Origin: Labia minor
Taxonomy: Eukaryota; Arthropoda; Insecta; Dermaptera; Spongiphoridae
DNA: 64,000 bases
Direction of reading: 5' to 3'
NCBI GenBank assembly: GCA_963082975.1
Contig: OY720349.1
Location: 45,179,962-45,243,961, forward strand
The translations under genes and the position numbers were made by a program. Below are positions 58,031 to 64,000 of the stretch, in pieces; the first letter of the stretch is position 1; every line of letters begins with the position of its first letter. The notes below the pieces were generated by a model. That model did not search any database. It was not told the origin of the DNA and was given only the letters and a program-made list of their open reading frames with translations.

Positions 58031-58177
58031 TTCTGCCCCTAGAGGTGTGGTGTGTGAGTAATTAAAATTTTACATACTTACATCGTTTATTAGATTTGTT
58101 GTGTATTTTATTATTATTATTTGCAGGTAGATCCTGAGGATCACAGAGAGCTTTAAAGAGAAATAATTAATTATTGA

Positions 58178-58240
58178 ATTTCCCGAACTCGAGTCTTCAG
58201 TGTGGTAGACTGTCGTGCTAACCACTAAAACACTGAAGAG
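58178..58240 (-). pseudogene. tRNA-like sequence
   Basis: On the minus strand, TAGTGGTTAGCAC (58215-58227) matches an A box and CGAGTTCGGGAA (58180-58191) approximates a B box. Between them CAGT-CTACCAC-ACTG forms a tRNA-like anticodon arm with U33 and a possible ACC (Gly) anticodon. The acceptor and T stems do not pair, so it is a decayed tRNA or SINE head rather than a working gene. Confidence 0.5.
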
Positions 58241-59500
58241 TCTTTATTTCTTTTGAATTATTGAATGTATTACTATTCATAATTGTAATTAAATACTGCA
58301 CAAAAACATTTTTTAAAAAATAATAAATTGCATAGATTTAATAAAAATGGGCACAAAAATAAAAAAAATATCCATTATTAACTAAATGATAATGTTTATT
58401 ACTTTAGTGAAAGAATAATTTTGCCAAATCCCTTAAAAACTTTATATAATCAAACGAAAAGACCGCCCTAGGCAGGTTAAGTAGGTAGTAATAAAATATA
58501 AAATTTACTCTATTAACAACTTCTTCAAAAACATTTAACATATTAAAAAATTGATTTAAACTTTTCAAAGATTCAACTTAAAATTGAAGTTTCCTTTTGT
58601 TTTCAGGTAATTATTAAAAAATATTCACTCATATAACTCTGTTTTATGGATGTTCAGACTTTAAATCATTCATTTAATTGGAAATTTAATTTTAAAATAA
58701 GTGTCAATTTATAAAAAAAAATTAATTTATGTAAATATCGATACCTTTCTAAAGGCTATACTCTTGTTTAATAAAATTATTATTCAAGAAAATGTTAAAT
58801 AGGTATTATTTATTTATTACTCGGAATAAAAGATTTTTTTATTTAAGTTTTTTCGATTGAAAATTTCAAGAAAGGAAAAAAACGATAATAGAAGATGGAT
58901 AATAATTGGTAATTTTACACTCTTACACTAATTCTTTTTTGAAAATATAATTAGATAGGAACTCTAAGATTAATCCCTACTGGCAATCACTGAAAAGTGG
59001 TTTGACTGGGAATCCTTGAATAAAACTTTCTCAAATTTCTTCAGGGTTTATAACTGGTGATCTACAGATTCTTGATTTTAAATGAGAAACTCTATTTATA
59101 AAAAAATAAATGAATAAAACCAAAATAAAACAAATGTGAAATTTAACATACAAAGATATAAATTGATCCTATTTATTAGTTATACAATTTTTAAGATAAG
59201 AATCTATTAAACATTAAGTATCATCTACAGATCTGTCACATTAACTATTTCTTATTCATTATTCTACATTTTGAGAATAAATAAATGGTCGGGTAAGGAT
59301 CAAAATATGTCAACCTTCTCGTTTATTTTAAAGCATTCTCCTCTTTCTTATTTAATAATAATATTTTTTAATATTACAAATATCCTTTAATATATCTAGA
59401 TATTAAACGAAAGAGAATCTGATACTAATCTAATACTTTGTCTTATCCATCTTTAAAATTTATATTTAATGTATTTCAAATATATACATATATGTTCGTC
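58241..59500. other. AT-rich spacer
   Basis: No feature recognised. Confidence 0.5.
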
Positions 59501-59514
59501 CGTCAGCATATTTT

Positions 59515-60279
59515 AACTCGAGAATTATATTTTGGATAATAAGCTGCAATTTTGAAATCGAAGATGCTCCACGTACTGGAAGGCCTGTTGAAGCTGATAA
59601 AGACACAATAAAAATATTAGTTGATTTTTTGGACGATAAATCCTTTACTTCAAATGAAGAAGTTAAAAAAATCATCCGGATCAGTTTTTGTCAGCAAATT
59701 TTGGATGAGTAGTTTGTTTTTGACAACTGGAAAAAAATTAGTAACCTTTTTGTGTGTTCTTGGATTTTCTAAAGAATCTATATTAAATTTTGCGTTAAAA
59801 ATGGAATAAGGCTCTCCAACGCACTTGAAATGTTGACTTTGACATTCGGTAAGTCTACTTTGTCTTAAAAAAATGTTTATAAGTGGTAAAAAAGTGCGAA
59901 TAAAGCACGCCAAGTTCGATATTGCACCAGCTCACACATCATTGCTTGTTCCTGATTTTTTGGCCAAAAACAACACCATAATCATGCCTCAATCACCGTA
60001 TTCACCAGATTTGGCTCCCTGAAACTTTTTCCTATTCCCAAAACTAAAGAGACCAATGAAAGGAAAGCGTTTTGTCAATATTGATGAGATATAGTCGGAA
60101 TTGAATAATTAGCTGATAGCCATATCGAAAAGCGCATTTCAGAGGTGCTTCGACGATTAGAAGAAGCGCTGACATAAGTGCAGGGGAATTACTTTGAAGG
60201 GGACAAAATGGATACTGATAAATAAATAAATACTTTTCGAAATAATTCAAAATTCACCTTTTCTTTTGAACAAACCTCG
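59515..60279 (+). mobile_element. Mariner relic, same family as 54453, 5'-truncated
   Basis: Reads FEIEDAPRTGRPVEADKD (the linker before the second helix-turn-helix), then FDIAPAHTSLLVPDFLAKN, then SPYSPDLAP, stop, NFFLFPKLKRPMKGKRF. The third catalytic Asp position is Asn and is preceded by a stop. The right end is CAAACCTCG before TA (60280-60281), matching the 54453 family; no left end is found. Several stops follow. Minus frames here are shadows. Confidence 0.85.
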
Positions 60280-60281
60280 TA

Positions 60282-60999
60282 TATGTTATCCCATTATAAC
60301 ATATACAATAAAATATATAATTGATCTATTCATTAAATTAAAAAATAAATATGAACACAAAAAGGAAATGTATGTTTTAATATACCTACTAATTGAAATA
60401 AAATAAATGAGAAACTATTATATTCAGACTTTCAACCAAATACTGTGTATCACTTCGCGGGTATAGGGGACAGAGGGGAAGAGCGCCGAGGGTAAACTGT
60501 GCAGCTACTACATAATCATAAATGTCATTAATTTTTAAATATAATTCTTCATTTTATTCTTGAAATAAAAATACATAATAATTTACTGCCAAAAAAATAT
60601 TTAATTATACTCGAATATAGAAAAAATAAAATTGAATTAAAATTGTGACTTATCTTAATTTTCTTATTTTAGAAACAATTTCTAAAAATGTTTTATGTTT
60701 TTTTTTTAAGATTGTAAATAATAAAAATAAATAAATATAATATTTTTTTAAAAACTGATTGTTTTTCAATTAACAAACTATTAAATTTATTTTTCCCAAC
60801 TCATATATAATTATATCTTTTATCTTTTTAACAACAAGAAGATAATTATTACTTGTTCACTAATAAACCTGATCTTATTATTCATAAAATTACTAGTAAA
60901 AAACGTGTATTTCATCAAGACGCGTATCTGCCTCAAAAGGTTACTATTTATTACTTACCTTGGGATTAACCTGAATTTGAAAGAAAAAACTGCATCTCT
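60282..60999. other. AT-rich spacer with one GC-rich patch
   Basis: 60452-60512 (CACTTCGCGGGTATAGGGG; AGAGCGCCGAGGGTAAACTG) is GC-rich and unrecognised. The rest is A/T. Confidence 0.4.
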
Positions 61000-61345
61000 T
61001 TGAAATGATGGGGCAAGCTGCATCAGGCTGATAAATCGCCACGCCTAAGAAATTACTGCGATTATCTGGACGATTGGAAAGTTACTTTTTTCTCTCTCTC
61101 GCTTCCCGGTGGGTTTTGATGTTCTCTAATCCTCAACGCGGGGGAGAGGGAGTGGGGTGGGATGGTGGAATGAGGGCCAAACAGTAATGATCTCGGACCT
61201 TGGATGAGAAAGTGCATCCGACTTATTATCTCCAAAAGCAACGGAGCTGGAAAGCGAGGCGGGGAGGATAGCACTGCATTTCACTCGGACCTCCGGCGGC
61301 TTTTTATTTCTCAGGACAACAAAATATACCGAAACCTATTACTAG
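61000..61345. promoter_or_regulatory. GC-richer pocket, unrecognised
   Basis: Open on both strands (minus 61062-61274, plus 61204-61398) without known motifs. Includes GATAAATCGCCACGCC, ATTATCTGGACG and a purine-rich GGGGGAGAGGGAG tract. Regulatory or exonic status cannot be decided. Confidence 0.2.
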
Positions 61346-63008
61346 TCACACCGGCAACGCATAATTATAAACAAGCTGTGTTTTTTTTTTTTTGGTGAAG
61401 TAAAATAGAATCGTTTTTTAAAAACATTGAGAATTAGGTTGACGCGTTTTAAAAGTCTTTCGTGAAGAGATTCCATGGTGAGTCTTCTAAAAACTGCTCG
61501 ATTACATAATTATAACAACATCAAAAAGAATATCATCTCATAAAAAAACAATATTAAGCTTCACTTAGTGACTAAATATGAAAAATATTCAACTTAAAAA
61601 AAAAAAAAGAAAAATAATGATGAAACTTTTCCTGGAACGATAATGTCGGTTTAGAAATTTAAAATTTGAATTTATAAAAATCCTATTTAATAATTTTTTT
61701 TTTATGGAAATCTTTTGGTACGATTTTAAGCTGAAATATATTATACATTAATTGAAAATTGAAATAATAAGGCAAACCAAATTTATTTTGAAAGAAAAAT
61801 GTTTGAATTCTTAAACCACTAAATCTATACCTATTGAGAATGGAAGAAAAGATAATTACAGATGTAATATATTTATAAATATATCTTACCAAGTTTTTTT
61901 TTCTTAAGTATTAATTTATTATTTTTATATGCTTAATCTTCTTTCAGAAAATCAATCATTTAAAAGTTCACTGACTTATTTCTAATTTAAAATTTTTCCA
62001 TCCCTTTTTTGAACAGAGAAATTTTTTTTTTTTATGATTTCTTAAAAGCTCAATATCAGGTTTTCAAATTAGAAAAACTTAACCTTTGCAGTTTGAAATT
62101 AAATTTATGCTGTCATAAATAATCGATATGCCCGTTTAGCACTCTTAATTGATTTCATTAAGCATTCTCACAGCTTGTTTCGGGTAAAATGAAACGTCTT
62201 TAAAAAGATAATAAATTTAAATAATTCATATGGATCATATATCAATTTATGAAATGGACATTTGGTAATAAATTGGAAAGACATTTTTAAAGTACGAAAT
62301 AGTAAATGAGAAATAATTTTATCGGAAATTTATTTATTAAATACGTTTAATTGGTGTTTTAAATCGAGACTAAACCATGGTAATTATACTGAAGTTAATT
62401 TTTTTAATGTAAGATAATAATCTTTTTTACAATTTAATAACCGCGACTGAATTTTGTTCGCTTTTCTTTTTGATCCATCCAATGGATCATTAAAAGAGCG
62501 AGCTGTTAAGGAAAAATATGCTATCCTATTAAGTTATTAGAGATTCCCATATAAGGATTTTGATTTACTATTTACTTACCATTTGATTGCAAGTGATTAT
62601 CACGCCATCATTGATTTATTATCCATATGAGGACAAATGATAAAAAAACTTATCTGGTTTATTTAATAACACTTTAAACATGGCCAGATTACTAAAATAG
62701 TACGTCCTATATTGTTCATGTTTGAATGAGAACTTAACACGATAGACAAGCTTTCATTTGTGCTATAAAATATTATTAGCATTCCGTTAAGGGTGAAAAA
62801 TACAGAGAAATAACATTTAACACGTTGCCTCGAAATTTATCCATATTAACGTAATAAAGTAATAAAGATGTATATTTCATTGCTCGTAATATCTTGAAGA
62901 TTTTTATTAATAATATTTCACATTAAAATTTTTTTTTTTAATACTAAATATATTTTTATGATTGATATGATATATCAGATTGTAAATATCAAAAATATTT
63001 TATTTATT
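61346..63008. other. AT-rich spacer
   Basis: No gene or transposon recognised; the frame at 61683-61892 is AT-driven. Confidence 0.5.
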
Positions 63009-63009
63009 A

Positions 63010-63367
63010 TTACCGACCGACAATAATAAGGGAGGTATTGTTTTCACTCCAAATTTCACATGAGGAGATTTTTTACATATCACCACGAGTCATGCACTTT
63101 GTATTTGTTTTATCCTCGAGAAAAATCATCTTTATTAGTTTTTTCTTAATTTAAAATTATATGACGTCATCCAGCCATTCATGACGTCACAGCCTGTCTT
63201 ACATATATATTATAAATAAAATAAAATTAAAAATATTTATGTTATATCTATATCTGTTTTTTATTACATTAATAGATATCTTAAAATTATTTGAAATTGT
63301 TTCTGTAGCTGGAAATTAATTTATTTCAAACAGTCGGTCGGTTCGGACCTGGCCACAGGTCAACTTA
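63010..63367 (+). mobile_element. HINE-like family A copy 6 (internally deleted)
   Basis: Both ends are present (ACCGACCGACAATAATAAGG; CAGTCGGTCGGTTCGGACC and the final hairpin), but the array and about 280 bp of the middle are missing. The join lies in TTTTCAC.CCAAATTTCACAT, a segment that occurs twice in full copies, so loss by recombination between these internal direct repeats explains it. Confidence 0.85.
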
Positions 63368-63419
63368 TTTTTATTTATAAAATTAAAATAAGCCAAGGTA
63401 TTTAAGTATTTACATATTT

Positions 63420-63660
63420 GACTATTAGAACAGCAACCTGCTTCCCCACCCCCCGTATTTGCCAGATTTAGCCCCCAGCGACTACTGGCTCTGTGCTGAT
63501 CTCAAAAAATGCTTCAGGGAAAAAAATTTGGCTCGAATGAGGAGTTCATTGCCGAAACTGAAACCTATTTTGAAGCAAAGGATAAATCCTTCTATAAACA
63601 TGGTATAGAAATGTTGGAATTGCTCTTTCGCTGTCAAAATGATAAACATTTTAATAAGTA
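63420..63660 (+). mobile_element. Mariner C-terminal fragment
   Basis: One frame reads LPHPPYLPDLAPSDYWLCAD; the next frame reads MLQGKKFGSNEEFIAETETY, then FEAKDKSFYKHGIEMLE. Together these are the C-terminal end of a mariner transposase from the third Asp motif onward, broken by one frameshift near 63500. The open frame runs on to 63754 with no similarity. Terminal repeats not found. Confidence 0.8.
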
Positions 63661-63874
63661 TATTATTTTATTTTCAAAACTCAAAATATTATATTACAAA
63701 GAAAAAAAATATTTAATTCAAACAGGAGAACAGAGAACAGTTTACTTATTTTAAATAAAGAAAATAAATCTATAATCCTAATCCTAATCCTTTTCAAATA
63801 CTATAATGAAAGAAAAATATTAGTGACTTAAAAATTTTGAAATTTTATAAGTTGTATCTTTTAGCTCTTCCGTT

Positions 63875-63895
63875 TCAAAAAGTTGCCGATCCCTG
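63875..63895. mobile_element. hAT right end fragment
   Basis: AAAGTTGCCGATCCCTG is a hAT-type terminus (complement CAGGGATCGGCAAC). No matching left end is in the window. Confidence 0.5.
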
Positions 63896-64000
63896 GCTTA
63901 GGACATTAAATCGACAATTATGCATTCGTTATTATGCAATAATAAATAAGTTTCTCTATAAGCATAATTATTATATAAAATCATTGATTGATTACAACAA

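Noticed and set aside
59621..59913. Open frames of 62-87 codons on both strands
   Set aside because: They overlap the decayed mariner at 59515-60279 and do not match its transposase frame.

Overview
This window looks like a nuclear, gene-poor and very A+T-rich (about three quarters A+T by eye) eukaryotic region, most likely from an arthropod. The reasons are the AT-rich background with homopolymer and dinucleotide runs, the absence of any long open reading frame, and the repeat fauna: DD34D mariner, hAT, piggyBac, R1/I-like LINE fragments, tRNA-derived SINE, and Helentron/HINE-like elements with (GTCC)n or (CA)n cores. I cannot name the species. No complete host gene is visible. Almost every translated stretch longer than 60 codons is either transposon-derived or a chance frame.

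Layout. 1-7.3 kb: a complete non-autonomous hAT (113-1143), two GC-richer pockets and AT spacer. 7.3-9.8 kb: a long-armed foldback element, a LINE tail, an internally deleted mariner and a hAT fragment. 11.1-12.4 kb: a HINE-like element (family B) inserted into another copy of itself. 13.9-18.2 kb: a nest in which a family A HINE is split by a 3.65-kb hAT (8-bp target duplication, transposase C-terminus on the minus strand), which carries a second family A copy in inverse orientation and two copies of another repeat (R2). 18.2-33 kb: long AT desert with isolated GC-richer pockets, further A, B and D family copies and LINE scraps. 33.0-33.9 kb: an 833-bp SINE-like retroposon with tRNA-like head, (AAG)n tail and an 18-bp target duplication. 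34.8-38 kb: LINE fragment, Tc1-like foldback, a 911-bp palindrome made of two mariner 3' halves, and a LINE 3' end. 38.9-45.4 kb: a TIR element with iterated terminal motifs, R2 copy, a 96-nt hairpin, a decayed piggyBac flanked by TTAA and a family B copy. 47-53 kb: hAT MITE beside a LINE tail, family C repeat, a second TIR element and family A. 53-64 kb: LINE tail, three more mariner relics, two family A copies, a tRNA-like sequence and a hAT end.

What may be host sequence: about fifteen pockets of 150-450 bp with near-balanced base composition. A few have a good 3' splice site beside an open frame (minus 24361, plus 18653, plus 1340). Others read like regulatory DNA with E-box, GATA and TAAT-type sites. 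They fit a large intron or intergenic regulatory desert.

The most unusual items are the near-perfect mariner hairpin (443-bp arms), an ~86-bp core domain shared by the SINE and the otherwise different R2 repeat, and a short motif of similar wording shared by several unrelated HINE-like families.
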